A stretch of DNA of 64,000 nt from assembly GCA_902651635.1 (NCBI GenBank), contig CACRSC010001917.1, positions 177,273 through 241,272 on the forward strand, given 5' to 3'. Shown piece by piece: positions 1 to 12,000 of this stretch (positions within the stretch are counted from its first letter, which is position 1; every line of letters begins with the position of its first letter). Below the pieces are notes generated by a model, which saw only the letters and a list, made by a program, of their open reading frames with translations, did no database searches and had not been told where the DNA came from. The translations under genes and the position numbers were made by a program. This stretch comes from Mastigamoeba balamuthi (Eukaryota; Evosea; Mastigamoebida; Mastigamoebidae).

Positions 1-419
1 CGCGTCCTGGAGCGGCATCCTGCCCTGCCCGTACTTGGCAGCGTCCCCGGGCGACAGCCTGCAGCCCCCCCTCTTCGGGTCAGTTGTTTGCGTGCATCGG
101 AAACCCGTCAGGGACTGAAAGAAAAATCGGTGCACCCTGCGACAAAGCGCTGGTCGGCAACGCAGGAGCACTTGGCGGCCTGGAAGGCGTTCTCGGACGA
201 GGCCCAGTCGGGCTTGATGAGGCCCAGAGCCTCGAAGGCGGGGCCGAGGTCGATGTGCTGGGCGAAGAGGTTGCTGAAGGCGTTGCGGTTGATGCCCAGC
301 GCCCTGTCCTCCGACTGCTCGGCCTGCGTCCGGCGCGTGTGCGAGTAGAACGGCAGCACCAGGTCGGGCTTGTATCTCACACCGTGGTGGATGACGATCT
401 CGGCCCTCGCTGGCTCCAT
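1..419 (-). CDS. NADAR (YbiA-like) domain protein, 5' end, runs off the window
   Basis: Two exons are visible. Exon 1 is 419-136 and starts at the second in-frame ATG (MEPARAEIV). The intron is 135-59 (GTGCAC...CTGCAG). Exon 2 is 58-1 and continues past the window edge. The spliced protein contains the segments FSNLFAQHIDLG, WASSENAFQAAKC and, after the junction, LSPGDAAKYGQGRMPL. These match the layout of the NADAR/DUF1768 fold, in which an FSN motif is followed by E-x-x-FQAxKF and then by a segment with a conserved Ala and Gly ahead of the next strand. Known members cleave N-glycosidic bonds in riboflavin-pathway intermediates or in ADP-ribosylated substrates. The C-terminal half is missing here, so catalytic completeness cannot be judged. 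The start could be 30 nt upstream at 449, but the downstream Met begins the conserved part. Confidence 0.6.
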
Positions 420-1781
420 TGTGTCGCGGCTGTGTGCCTCTGCGGTCAAATTAGATTCTGTTGATTCAAGGACTGCAGTAGCCTCTTGTATCGTCCAGTT
501 GATTTATCCCCGCCCCTTTCCTGGCAATCAACTGTAGTTCGGCATACGTCAGACAAACGACACCTGTTCAGTGCGCGATACACCCGCTTCACGCGGTGAG
601 CACACGCTGGTGCTGATCTCAGCGCCCGGCAGCATCACCAGCCTACCAGTGTCGCAGTATCCCAGGCCAGCCGGCGCCCCCCATCATCAATTGATGAATG
701 CCCGTGCTGTGAATCAAACAGGATGCCCAACCTCGTGCACATCATCAATGCGGTCATATGTATCCTTACCACGTGCTTGGCCGAAGGACGGTTTGGAACC
801 TCCTAAGGCCACCGCTTCTCTACACCCCCCTAGTTCATCCTGATGGTCTTTGTACGGTCCACCAAAAAAAGGTTTAAAATTCTATGAATATGAACACGTT
901 TTTCACCGTACAATACCAACAAAGTTCCATCACAGAAAAAAGAGCTAACCAGCAAAGCAGCGTCTGTGGTGCTCACTATTCAGATTTTCCTTGGTTAAGC
1001 AGAGGCCATGCGTCCCAAGCACCTCTTGCCTTCCTTCCATGCACGCCGGTGAGAGATGCTGTCACAGTATGGCCTTTTTCTGCTGTGGCTCCACTTCTAG
1101 CTGGAGAAGCCCTTCTTCCTGCCAACAAGGCACAGTGTGAATCATCTTCTGGGAATGTCGTCAGGCTGCAGCTGGACTAAGTGTTGCCCTGGCAGCTCCT
1201 CCGTATATTCCTTAGAAACCACTTGGTGGCAGAGTTGAGGAAAATACCTGCTGTTGCACACAGGGCCTCAAAAGTGGGTGGGATTCTCGTGAAATCACTT
1301 GTTATCGTTAATCGGCGAGTCAATCCCAAATGGAGACAGTCGAAGCGAATTCCGAAGCCAAGCACGAGCTCGGGCCCCTGCAAGATCGCGCAGGAAGAGA
1401 TGGGCAGCATCCTCAAGCTGGCTGCGGCAGAGCGCGAGGCGTACTTCCTAGTCAACGACATCCGCTAGGTTTCCTCCGCACATGAACCCCACATAAAAAG
1501 CCCTCACTTATCTCTGTGTGCTCCCTGTGCCCTATCCGTGTTTGCTTCATCGCTCGCTTTTGTAGGGAACTGTACGACGAATGTAAACAACGAACTGTTT
1601 GGTCTGACGTGTGTGTGCGAGGTGAATCATCCTGTCAGTGAAATGACAGTGGGGAAGTGGCACGGCCACGTGGCTGGCAGTGGTGAAGTGACACGGCCAC
1701 GTGGCCCAGGCCACGACACTTTTCTTCTCAAACAACCCTGCGTTTGACACTAACATAAAGTTGTTGTCAACGTAACACTAG
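420..1781. other. intergenic, no gene supported
   Basis: I see no recognisable family here. The open stretch ending at 1468 (KIAQEEMGSILKLAAAEREAYFL) could be the last exon of a small gene, but I cannot connect it to a start. A short direct repeat, CACGGCCACGTGGC, occurs twice between 1660 and 1710. The CAATTGAT motif that recurs in this genome's longer introns and 3' flanks occurs near 688. Confidence 0.4.
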
Positions 1782-4029
1782 CCCTTCAGCGCCAACTCGC
1801 AGAGACAGTCGAGTTCTCCGCCCGCTCCCCCGCGGACGTCCTCCGGTCGATCAAGGAGTGGTTGGTGAGCCCGTCATTTCCGCCGGCTCTTGGCGCCATT
1901 GTCAAGGATAAGACCGCACGTGCTTCTCCGAACTACGTGCGCTCGGGCAAACCTTTGCGCCTCTGTCTCATATTCCCCCCTCCCCTCCCCGCCTCGCCCC
2001 TTGTCCAGCGCGCTGCGTCCTTTTTCGAGACCACGTCCCGCAACGAGACGTTCTGTGCATTGGCGTCCAACTTCATCCAGGGCTACTGCCGCGATGCCTC
2101 CCCCGAAGCCGGCGGATACGACGGGCGCATGGTGCTGCCGCTGTGCGCCACTGCGGGAGCGCCGGGAACGGGCAAATCGCGCCTGCTGGACGACGTGTGG
2201 CGCCAGCTCCCTGTGTACCTCGCCGACGACAACCGCGTGCCGCAGCTCGACAGCGAAGACCTCCAGCGTGTCGCAGAGCTGCGGGACCTGCTCGGGCATT
2301 GCATCCCGCTGCTCGTCACGGACGACGGGTGGTCGATGGCCTCGAGGCGCGACGCGAAGATGCCCGCGCAGTACCTCGCCCTGCGCGTCCTCGCGACGTG
2401 CGCGCCGCAGATCCCCTCCTCCTCCTCCTCCTCGCCCGCGCTGGACTCACGCAATTCTGGCAAGGTACTTCTTCAAGTTCGGCCCCTCCGCAGGGTTTGG
2501 CGACGCGTTCGACCAGATCGCTTGGTGGGCGAGCCATTCCTCGTCTTTCGGCATGCTGAGCCTGACGGCGGCGCTGGATGCGATCATGATCGACAACGTG
2601 GGCTCCGGCATCCGTGGTTTCTACCTGGGTGCAGACGAGCTTGAAAGGCTGCAGGGGGCTGATCCCTCGGGCAAGGCACTCAGGGCAGTGCTTCACACGA
2701 TCGCAGAGACGTCTCAGTGCCGCATGCAATCCGACCAATGGAAGCTGCTGCACGTCGTCACGTCTCACAGCGCCACTGTGCTACGCACGAGCACAGAAAG
2801 GTACGCTTTACAAACAATTGAGGCAGCGACGACACTTGCACTCGCCTGTGAGCACAGAGACATCGACTGGATGCTGCTCAAGCCCCTCAAGTCGGAGCCA
2901 GCCGTGTGCCTGCTTGCTGACAAGTACCCGCGGTTGGCCAAGCTCCACGCCTTCGAGGCGAGCATTCATGACTGCGGCGGGCACCCGCGCAGCCTCGAGA
3001 GGCTGTGCATCGTGTTGACAGGCTCATGAGCCGCTACTCCGAAATGGAAGATCTCGGCAACGTGCTGACGTTGGATTGCATCACTGAGGAGATGGAGGTG
3101 GAGGTCAGAAAGGTATCGGCGCTCGGGTTCCTGAACGTCATTCCGCCATTCATGCTGCGCGTGTGGGCCAAGGACGCCATCGAATACGCGGCCTATCTGC
3201 CGTCAGAGAAGGGGGCTCTGACACTCCAAGTCGCGTTGATACTCTCGAAATTCCTGATCACGGGGCTGCAGTGGCCCAAGGAGTTTCCAGCCGGTGGCCA
3301 CTTGGAGCTCTTCCACGGCGGCTGGGAGCTACTGCGGCATCTGCTTGCCACAGAGCACGATCGACGACCACTACAGGGGACTTGCGATTTGGAAGGACGA
3401 CAGCAGCCAGCTCAAGAGACGCGAGGTGTCCTACTCAACTTCAGAGCCATGCATGGTCAAGACCCTCGCGCCCGACTGGGACAAGGGCAAGGAGCAGTGC
3501 GGCTGGGCAGCCACTTTCACAGAGGCGGGGTCTACTATTTACCTTCCTCCCGCGGGGCAGGAGGGGTGCGCGTTGTGGGACTCCCTTCCGCAATTGCTTC
3601 CTCTTGACTCATCAGGGCAAATCCCGTGCTCGCAGGCTTGACATGATCGACGTCTTCAAGTCGCAGTTGTCGTCTGTCGCAACCACAGTCGGGATCAGAT
3701 TCATGGCGGCAGGCAAGGGCAACTCAACAACCGACACTGCCATTGACCACATGGGCAAGTTGTTCAACGACATCAAGGTCTCCAAGGCGCTTCCCGCGCT
3801 CTCGCTGCTCGTGTTCGTCTCGGGCTGGGACATGGCGAAGAGCATACTGGACGGCAAGACAAGGAGCCACGACAACGTTGTCGTAATCCCGAAGGAGAGG
3901 CTCAACGATCTCTACGGACCAACTCTCGGGCACCGCCTGGAGTTCATGCTGTCGATGGGAGAGGCGCTGCCTCCCACTGTGTCCCTCCAGTGCGTCGCCA
4001 CTGAGATGAGTGCCAAGTTCGGCATGTAG
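1782..4029 (+). pseudogene. CR-effector (crinkler/RHS-type) P-loop NTPase with C-terminal nuclease-like domain, frame-broken
   Basis: The first visible exon is about 1782-1864 (ETVEFSARSPADVLRSIKEWL). An intron at 1865-2008 leads to an exon carrying the Walker A loop GAPGTGKS at about 2155-2178 and a Walker B-like LLVTDDGW. A second intron, 2398-2464, restores frame exactly to YFFKFGPSAGFGDAF. The following region, with LADKYPRLAKLHAFEASIHDCGGHPRSLE split across it, is typical of the NTPase module of Crinkler-RHS-type effectors. Three later frame changes do not look like normal introns: a 17-nt step near 3008-3025, one near 3345-3365 (into DDHYRGLAIWKDD) and one near 3590-3615 (into QGKSRARRLDMIDVFKSQ). 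The QGKSRAR segment resembles the Q-x-K variant of PD-(D/E)XK nucleases. The N-terminal header domain is not found. It is a pseudogene unless these are sequencing errors. Confidence 0.6.
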
Positions 4030-4124
4030 GGTTTCAAGATCCTCAACACATTACACAAGAGATGACTGGCAGCACTCCTGGCACTGGAAATGTCCAGTCC
4101 GATCGAGCCCTTCTCTGATGGTGG

Positions 4125-4300
4125 CTCGAGTTTGGCAGCAGTCGAGCCGCGAGCTGCCCGAAAGCACATTCGGAGGGGTGTCGCACGCCGCGCCTGCTGT
4201 GACAGCCATCTGCATCGCCGAAGGGTGCTCATTCGGAGAGCGAGTGTTCTTCGGACAGTGCAAATCAATTGTGTTGTGTGCACGAAAATCGAACAGTAAG
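4125..4300 (+). pseudogene. Relic of the 3' end of a GH10 xylanase gene
   Basis: Translation gives SRELPESTFGGVSHAAPAVTA and then an ICIAE segment, matching the C-terminal tail of the intact GH10 gene on the minus strand at 17742-19003 (SGELPDSTFGGAAHATPAVAA). Homology continues into the 3' flank, including the CAAATCAATTG stretch. No catalytic domain is present. It is a dead fragment, in opposite orientation to the parent gene. Confidence 0.7.
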
Positions 4301-5754
4301 TGAACAGGGTGCGTGAAAGCCTGCCCCAAGTTCAAGAATCGGAGGGAGTAGATCCAGAATTGGCTGTCTCATGACTTCACACCCGCGATTGAATCGCGCA
4401 GGGGCACAACTCACAGGTAGTCATGCGGCTCTGCTGCGCTAGGTGCCCAGTTGCAGCTCTACCAGCACTGCCGGCAGGCACATCTGTTTGGACGCATGCG
4501 CCGTCGAGTATGTGTCACTCAAGCCGAGCCATTCAGCGTAGTGCCAACGATGCTGCACACGCGCCAAGGCCAACCTCGTGAGACAGTCAGTCTGGTGATC
4601 TCGACACTCATAACTGCAACAGTGCCCGTGATGGTGAAGTCCATGTCGGAGCTGGCAACAGTGGCAGCACCCAGCGACATTTATAAGCTTGGGCAGAGCA
4701 ACAACCGGGACACTGGTGACACCCAACAGGCCGTCCTCGACCAGCCCACTCAGTGTGGTCACCCAGCAGAGTAGGACCCGGCCGGCCACACTGCGTTTGA
4801 CGTAGCATTGCGCCTGCACTGGAGCCACTCAATGCGATCGTCGAGCCGTTGGCCACACTCCGACCTCTATTGACGATCTGAAAGTCCACGGAGGTATGGA
4901 TGGCACCTCCCACACCCACGCGCTAATGCACATGCACAGCGGAAAAGTAGAAGAAAAAGTCCGATTAGGCAGCGCTCACACGCGGTCGAGGTAGAGACAA
5001 CGCTCGAGGAGCCTGCAGCACAAGGGCGACCTGACACTGTTCAGAGTGGGCTGTTCAACGTCAAATCCAATGGCGGGAGGTGGGACTGTCGTGGACACTG
5101 GCAGCAGTCTTCCTGGTCAGCAGAGGACGACTGTCAATTGCGACTCGGTATGGAAATATGAAAATGAAAGAAGATCTACCTGTCTTCACCCCCTTCATCG
5201 ACAATAAACAAACTCGTCATCTATGCATCAGAATACAGCGACATCGACTATGGCCATGAGGAACGTGGCAGTACCCATCCACTGAGATGATCGAGATTGT
5301 GGCTGTGAGTACCGTCCCCGTGGAGTGCCAGCTGTGCTCGAAGAGCGGGTTCTGGAGAAATGCCATGAAGCTCTACAAGCTATGCGTTCCGTTCTGGCAG
5401 GCAGCTACCAGGACGTGGTGGGCACTGGCCCTGCAAGGACTGTGAACTGGGGATCAACGGTGTGAGAAAGGGCAGCTTTCCATGCTCCTTTTGCAGTAAG
5501 AGCAGGAGGCACTCAACTACAACAGAACTGCTCTCTGTGGTAAGCTCCACAGGAGGCTGGGAAGCCAGAAGAGGAAGCCAGACCGCATCCGCCTCGAAAC
5601 TAGTTCTTCTCCGACAGATTTCTACAACGGACCAGTGGACCAGTGCACGATTTTGTAACCTTTGTGTTTGTGCTTGTGCAGAGATCTGAGATGATGGGTG
5701 TCTGGGACTCATGACACTAGAAGCCAAGACCTTAAGCACAGGAATGATGAGCAT
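4301..5754. other. intergenic, no gene supported
   Basis: Several open frames of 90-130 codons occur on both strands (for example about 4439-4830 and 5380-5754). None has a recognisable domain, a convincing splice pattern or codon bias like the neighbouring genes. I see no repeats of note. Confidence 0.4.
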
Positions 5755-6688
5755 TCAGAAATGTGGATCTTTGCCCCTCCGTGGAAGGCCTGAAATGGTC
5801 ATGTTTGGATAGTTCTGGTGAACTAAACGAGTGAGAGTCGCCAGCCTAACTTGCATAACGTCAGAAGAGTGAATACATGTAGGGAGCAGGTCGTACCTTC
5901 TCTCTTCTCTGTCGCTCTTCCTCTCGGTTTTCCCCTCGCCGTTGTGCTGTTGCTGTAGAAATGCCCTGCGGGCATCCTGCTGCGAGTGGAACTCCATCAC
6001 CATTGAAGCCAACCTCTGTTCGAACTGCACGCGCTGCTGCTGCTGCTGCTGCTCGAAATCGGCACGCATCGTGCGAATCATCTGATCAAATCTGTCTTGC
6101 TCGTGGGACTGCTGCTCCGCGAACTCTACAGTGTGGGCACGATGCTCGGAAGAAGGCACCTGCAGAGAGAAGTTGTCATACTTGTAGGAAATATCATGTT
6201 ACACACACCGAACTCTCGAGAGCTATCATCGGGGGCGTCGGAGGTGGTTCCCTGACCGCAGCAAGAGAGGTGCTCGCCGGGGCACTTGGCATCGGAGTCG
6301 ATGGGCCGCTGTTTGGCGCAGTGCTTGTTGATGATGAGCTGGCATCCATGGGCTCTTCGTATGACGTAGGTCTCTGCCGCACGAGTACCGGCCTCTCCAT
6401 GGCGAACGCTGCCTGGCCGACAACGAGCCCACAGATCTCGCACACAGTTTCCGCGTTGACTTCGATGATGCGTTCGTGGATGCACGGCTGCAGGGACTCC
6501 AGCAACTTCGGTTTGAAGCGGAAGACACCTGGAAGCAAGGACCTCAAGCTTATTGCGTCCTCCCTCCGCCGCAGCTGCGGGACGATGAACTTCCGCAGTA
6601 TCCAGGCGGTGCTGATGGTTTCCTCGAGAGAGAGAATTCTCGGCTCCTCGGTGCTCTGCAGTACCCTCGGGATCTGCGCCTGCTCCAT
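5755..6688 (-). CDS. Hypothetical protein with Gln-rich coiled coil
   Basis: Exon 1 is 6688-6209 and starts MEQAQIPRVLQSTEEPRIL. The intron 6208-6160 (GTGTGTGTAA...TCTCTGCAG) is removed without a frame change. Exon 2 is 6159-5755. The product is about 294 residues. The N-terminal part is mixed alpha/beta in composition, with a CEIC pair near residue 104. A Ser/Thr/Pro-rich linker follows at about 120-155. The second exon opens with a heptad-like helix (EFAEQQSHEQDRFDQMIRTM) and a run of six Gln, then a basic KTERKSDREERR stretch. I do not recognise the family. The in-frame splice and the change in composition at the exon boundary support a real gene. The C-terminus is the least certain part. 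Confidence 0.5.
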
Positions 6689-6960
6689 ACAGTGGAGTTG
6701 AGTCCGAATTGGGGGGGATGAGGGGCGCGCCATTTTCGCGAGGTGTAGCAATAGGAAGCGGCAATAAGATCTTGTCAGACAATATTCAACTGAATCCTCG
6801 CAAGATAAATCTCCCTGCTCTGACTTGCCATCACAGGTCCCAAAATTCTCCCGGAGGACTCCGCGGATATCTCCGTGAGCTCTCCGTGACGGATGACCTT
6901 CTTTTCGAGAGTGGAATCTCACGGAGTCCTTCTTTTCCAGGAGCTCGCGAGACGGAGATC

Positions 6961-7266
6961 TCACGGAGACTTCATTTTCGGCTGCGGCTGCACCGCGGAC
7001 GACTCGGACTTTGGAGGGGCAGCGTACGTGTGGGGCCTGGGCTGGGGCGCCGCCTTGAGGAACTCGTCCATGATGGCGCAGGTGGCGGGCTTTGGGGCAT
7101 AGCTGCTGTCGAAGACGAGGCTGATGGACTCGGGCTTGAGCAGCGAGTACTGGTCGACTACGACACTCGGGTGATGTTGGTGTTGACCTGTGCCTGCTTG
7201 TCCCTCTCGGCACTGCCATCCTGCAGTAAACGTCGAACTCGGTGAGGAGGATCCCTGCAGTAACAA
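6961..7266 (-). pseudogene. Relic of GH10 xylanase C-terminal half
   Basis: The minus-strand translation contains VVDQYSLLKPESISLVFDSS and APKPATCAIMDEFLKAAPQP, nearly identical to the region after the catalytic nucleophile in the intact GH10 gene at 17742-19003. The reading frame is open but has no start, no N-terminal barrel and no catalytic acid. It lies next to a piece of the same gene's tail in the opposite orientation (7376-7470), so the copy has been rearranged internally. Confidence 0.75.
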
Positions 7267-7375
7267 GCTTAACTTTCAGGGAATCGACTTCGACACCTGA
7301 CGGTTGCTGGTGGTGGCATGTCAAACAGGCATTAAATGCTCCGTGAGACCTCACCCCCCAGCCGGGCAGGATATC

Positions 7376-9015
7376 GAGCAGCGAGCTACCCGACAGTGCG
7401 CTTGTGGCGTGGGGCCACGCCACGCCCGCTGTGAACAGCCATCTGCATCACCGCAGCGGTGCTCATTTGGCGAGCGAGTGTGGTTAAATTTCATAAACAA
7501 CACCAATTGATTTGCACCATCCGGCCTCAGATGCAACTGATTGATTTCCTGATTCTCTACATTGATCTTATCGGGGACCCATGAGAAGCCATCACCACAT
7601 GTGTGGGTCTCTGCAGGGCAACTCGGGGGCCATAACAGCCTGGTATCCAGGGGCTGGAACGGCCCCTGCGTTGAGGGCGATCACTCCAAGTCCACAAGAC
7701 TGAATGTCAACGGGGCAGGGGCAGGAGCTGGCACCGCTCTTGCTCGGAATTCAAATTGTTGTAACCAGCCTGCAGGAAGGGCCGTTACTCTGGCTTATCT
7801 TTGCTCTCTCTTGGTTTGTGCCTTGTGGTCATCATGCCTCTCGTGCACTGTACCAAGGCAAGTTAGGCATCCAGAGCAGACTGTCATGCAGTTGACAGTA
7901 GAGGCTGATTCAACTCAGAATGCTGAATGTGGCTCTTCGCTCGTCGCTGGTACCCGCTACTGCAGCCTCGTACTGCACGCACACGCTGGACGTGATGGGT
8001 GCTGCTCTTGATCTGCGCACGGCCTGCCTGCACAGGCAAAAGTACCCTTTCTCGCGGGAGGTGTCTGGGGGTGGCTCTTGAGGTTTAGTGACGGGATCTG
8101 CGGGCGCCCAGGGACCTTAACATGGCTGTCACCGTATCGGCGATCCTCGCAGGCGCTAGAACCCCAGCCTCAGGGAGAACATAGCACTTATGCGAAACGT
8201 AGAGGACTCAAAGAACACAATTTGGCTCGAGGAATGAAGCACACGGGGGGCTTGTGGCCCACACATGTTGTGCTGTTCGGCTTCATTCACTCTCGAAAAC
8301 CAATTGCTGTCTCTCACCCTCAACGGGGCTCAGGGTGGCACAGCGCGAGTCCGACCTGCACTGGCAGACGACAGACCACGGCTTACCGGGGTGCGGCAGG
8401 GGCGGGGGTGTACTTGGAGTCGGCCTCGGAGTCGTCCTGCAGCTCGGCCAAGAGCGCCAGGTGTTAGGGGTAGGCGAACTCCTTAACTAAGTTGAGTTAA
8501 CTCAGGGTGAGTTGTAACTCAACCTGACCCTGCGAGTTGCCTTGGTAATTACCTGAGGATTCGTCTCTCTAAAGACGAAGTGTTTCGTATCTTCATCATC
8601 CTCACGTGGGCACCAAGAGAGCATGTGTGTCACTGAATACGGGATGCAGAAACAGACCTCAGCACACTCTGACAACTCCCACGACCCCTCTGAGCACTCC
8701 ATGACATGGTCTGTTCACGCTGCAGGACTTTTCCGGGGGGTCTGAGTGACCTCAGACACGGAGAAGGTAAGTATCTTGCCGACCCCAAGCGGATGTCCTT
8801 GCAGCATGCTGCGCCCGCACCTGCACCGCACCCCAGCATCAACGGGGAGTGGGAAAGAAGGAAACAGGGTGCACCGAGCATGGTGCAGAGCCAGTAATAC
8901 ATGTTCTTGGCTCTGGGGACTCCTCGATGTCCTCGGCATGGCAGCACGTGGTGAGGGTGAGGGCATAGATTATGGCGATGACTGTGAACTTGAAGCTGAG
9001 CATCTTGTAACATAA
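7376..9015. repeat. Degraded inverted copy of the 16.6-17.8 kb region
   Basis: Read forward, this stretch follows the reverse complement of about 17830 to 16600. At 7376-7530 it matches the GH10 tail and 3' flank, including CACCAATTGATTTGC. At 7600-7815 it matches the gene-free spacer (GGGGCAGGGGC, GCTGGCACCGCTCT). At 8225-8470 it matches the 3' end of the small membrane-protein gene. At 8710-9015 it matches that gene's 5' half. The segment 7820-8220 has no counterpart in the parent region and looks like an insertion. The copy carries many substitutions and indels, so it is not recent. Confidence 0.75.
8225..9015 (-). pseudogene. Broken copy of the small signal-peptide protein gene (parent at 16633-17237)
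   Basis: On the minus strand a segment KNMYYWLCTMLGAP followed by GAACCKDIRLGSA matches the parent protein's NMYYWLCTSLGAP and CCKDTRQRQ on either side of its intron. The intron position is still visible (GTGCACCC after the exon). The 3' half of the parent is represented separately at 8225-8470. Frame breaks and a missing middle make this a pseudogene. Confidence 0.7.
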
Positions 9016-12000
9016 GTTGTGTTATGTTGTGGCCAAGACTGGTGCCCCATCTGGGTGATAATGTTCCCCCAGATGTGTTTAAATCTGTCTTCATTGGCCC
9101 CAGAGTTGCATGACCCACAGTGTATACTCAGTAATGCTGCCACGCACACTGCGGTTGGTCAGATGAACTCAGGTGACACCATTTTGCTTGCATTGAAAGC
9201 ACCATGGAAACATTTTCACCCAGGCAGGGTGCCAGTCTTGGGGAGTTAATTTTTCTGTCAGGAGTAAAGGGGCATTTTCCCCCAAAAAACGCTTCCAAGT
9301 GCTAATCAAATTGACAGTTTTAACACATGAACGAAAAAACAAGGTTTTTGGTGTGTTTGAAATGATGAACTATTATTTAACTCGATTCTATGTAGGTTTG
9401 ATGTCTGCAGTGGTTCTATTGATTGTATTTATCCGATTCGGGACTATTCCTGATTTTAAAAGCGGGTTTTCGTTTCATTTTTTGCGTTTTTTCATTTTAA
9501 AGTTATGTGTGGCCCATTTTCGCAATTAAAATCTGTTTAAATTGTTTAACCCAAAACCCCCAAAATGCCTCTTTTCTCCTGACAGTAAACAAAGTGAAAA
9601 AGTCGTTTTAAATGACTTTCCAAAATGAGAAAAACGAAGTAAAGTATGGTACGAAATAATTCTAAAGAGGATAAGAAAAAAACATTAGTAACAGAAAAGA
9701 GTTGCAATGACAAACTTAAACTCTAATGAAGGATCAGAAAAGCAGTGTTGGTTTTGGTGAACAAATGGGAAAATGGTAAGAAGAGACATCACCATATTAT
9801 TCCAAACTTAGCCCTTTCTTTTTCATATTGTATGTGCTGGCCTTTTTATTGTTACAGGGGCTGTTTTCTTAGCAGACAAGGTTCGGGATGTCAAGGTCTG
9901 TGTTGAAGGAGATTTCTTGGCTGAGGACCGGGCTTTTCTGGCAGGGGGACGGGATCTCTGTGAAGCTCTGGATTTCTCTGAGAAACAAAGAATCAGAAAA
10001 TTATAAAGTGGCTACCTCTGCTACCTCTGCTGTGCTCTTGGCCTGTGCTGCTGCCTTGGTTGCCTCTGCTGTCTCTGCACCCTCTTCTGCCTTGGCTGCC
10101 TCTAGTGCAACTGCTTCTGCAGACTCAATTCTGGTGCTGTGGAAACACGTTGTCCAACAGCAAAAGAAATTTTCATGAACAGATTTCCGATGACACAGTT
10201 CCATTTGCTGAATGCAATGCATGCAATGAAATTACATTGCTAATTTAGCACTAGTAGTGGTATAAGCAATGCATAGTGCTAGGTAAATAATATTCATAAT
10301 GCTGAATTTGGGTTGCATGCAGTGCTAAATCACTAATAGTGATATAGTGCTATAGTGCTAAATTTAGCGCAAAATTCGAGATTGAATCGCTTAAGTAGCA
10401 CTGAAAAACATTACTAAAGATTTAGAACTTCATATCAATCATAGTTGCAGTAATGATCAAACATTAAATTATTAGACAATAGTATTTTGAGTAAATGCCC
10501 TGTTCAACTTCGATCTCAATTCCTGTTGACAGCATGATTGACTTCTGGAATGTCTGCAGATTCATCTTCTTGCTGTTAAACTGCTTCTCTACATTCCCTG
10601 CTGTGTTCTTGGACTGCTCATCAGTGATCTTCTTGGAGTGGCTCTGCTTGCAGATCCACATTGATCACGTTTACATACTGTAGCTGACCCAGTTCTACTT
10701 CATGCTGCTATGCATGCTCTACTACATAGTGTAGCAGAAGTGAATTTTACCAGCAGTGTATAGTGAAGTCCGTATAGCAGTGAGAAGTGAAACTTGGTCC
10801 ACTACACAGTGTAGTGAAGCCTGCATAGCAATGTGTAGTGAAGAAGGCAGATCTGCTATGCACTGCTATGCAGGGTCTGCTACATGACATCATGAAGGTG
10901 CATCTGCTACGTGGCATAGTGAAGACTGCATAGCATCATGTAGTGGATATTATATAGCAGATACATCTCTGCAATACAGTGCAGCAAAGGTATGTGAAGC
11001 AGGGAGTAGCAGAAGCAGTTGCATAGTGAAGTATAGCAGAAGCCTGAGTAGATGAGTATTCTAGAGTTTGCCAGCTGGCTGATTTGCACTTGATATCATT
11101 TGCACACTAAGAAAGCAATGCAGAAGGGGTTTGGCAGAGCAGATAATGCAGAAACAGAAGTACATGGCAGGTAAAACACACAGAAACAGTCCAAGTACAT
11201 GAGAGAGAGGGCGGAGAGGCCAAACCATATCAGTGCAGATCGTATGACAGGTTCTACTCCATGAAGTGTTACCTGCAGAGGGCTGGCCACATGGGTGGTC
11301 ATTATTGCTCCAAGAAGTGGAATGAAACATCTGAAAGAGAGTCTTCTCTGATGGTGACAAACAGAGCTGCTGCATGAAGCCAAGGTCAAAGCAGCAGAGA
11401 ACAAATGCCAGCATGTTATGATCAGCTCTAGCACAGGTTTGTACATAAATCTACCATTTTAGTGAAGTTTATTTTTAACAGTATCAAAGAGAGAGTGGAG
11501 CCAATTAAGACAGTTCACTGCCATAGTGACTGAAGCAATGAAGAGCGTGCTGGTGGACCAGGAGACTAACCAGAGGAAAAGAGAAGGAGAGAAAGCAGAA
11601 AATCAAGAAAGAAAACAGGGCAAGTGTGCTTGGGAGAGCCCACATTCAGCTGTGTAAAAGCACCTCAGACAGCACTCCAGACACTCAGAAAGTACCAGGA
11701 GAGAAGAGCAGAGCTGCAGGAAGCAGAGAGCAGCATTGAGACGAGATACAAGAAGACCATAGAGCATCCAGGGTCCAGAGCCATTCCCCATCAAGTACAG
11801 GAGTTACACTGAAGTTGCATGAAGGTTCTCCAGCATTCATCGAGTTGCTTGAAGACTGTTCCCCTTGAGTCTGGTAGCAGTGCCTCCCCAAAAACGGAGG
11901 CAATTCCCGGGGGAAGACGCCGTGCAGGGACAATTCCTGGGAGGGGATGAGTGCTCTGGTTTGCCAAGCACGGCGGTTTGGAGACCGACCTCCTCCAGAG

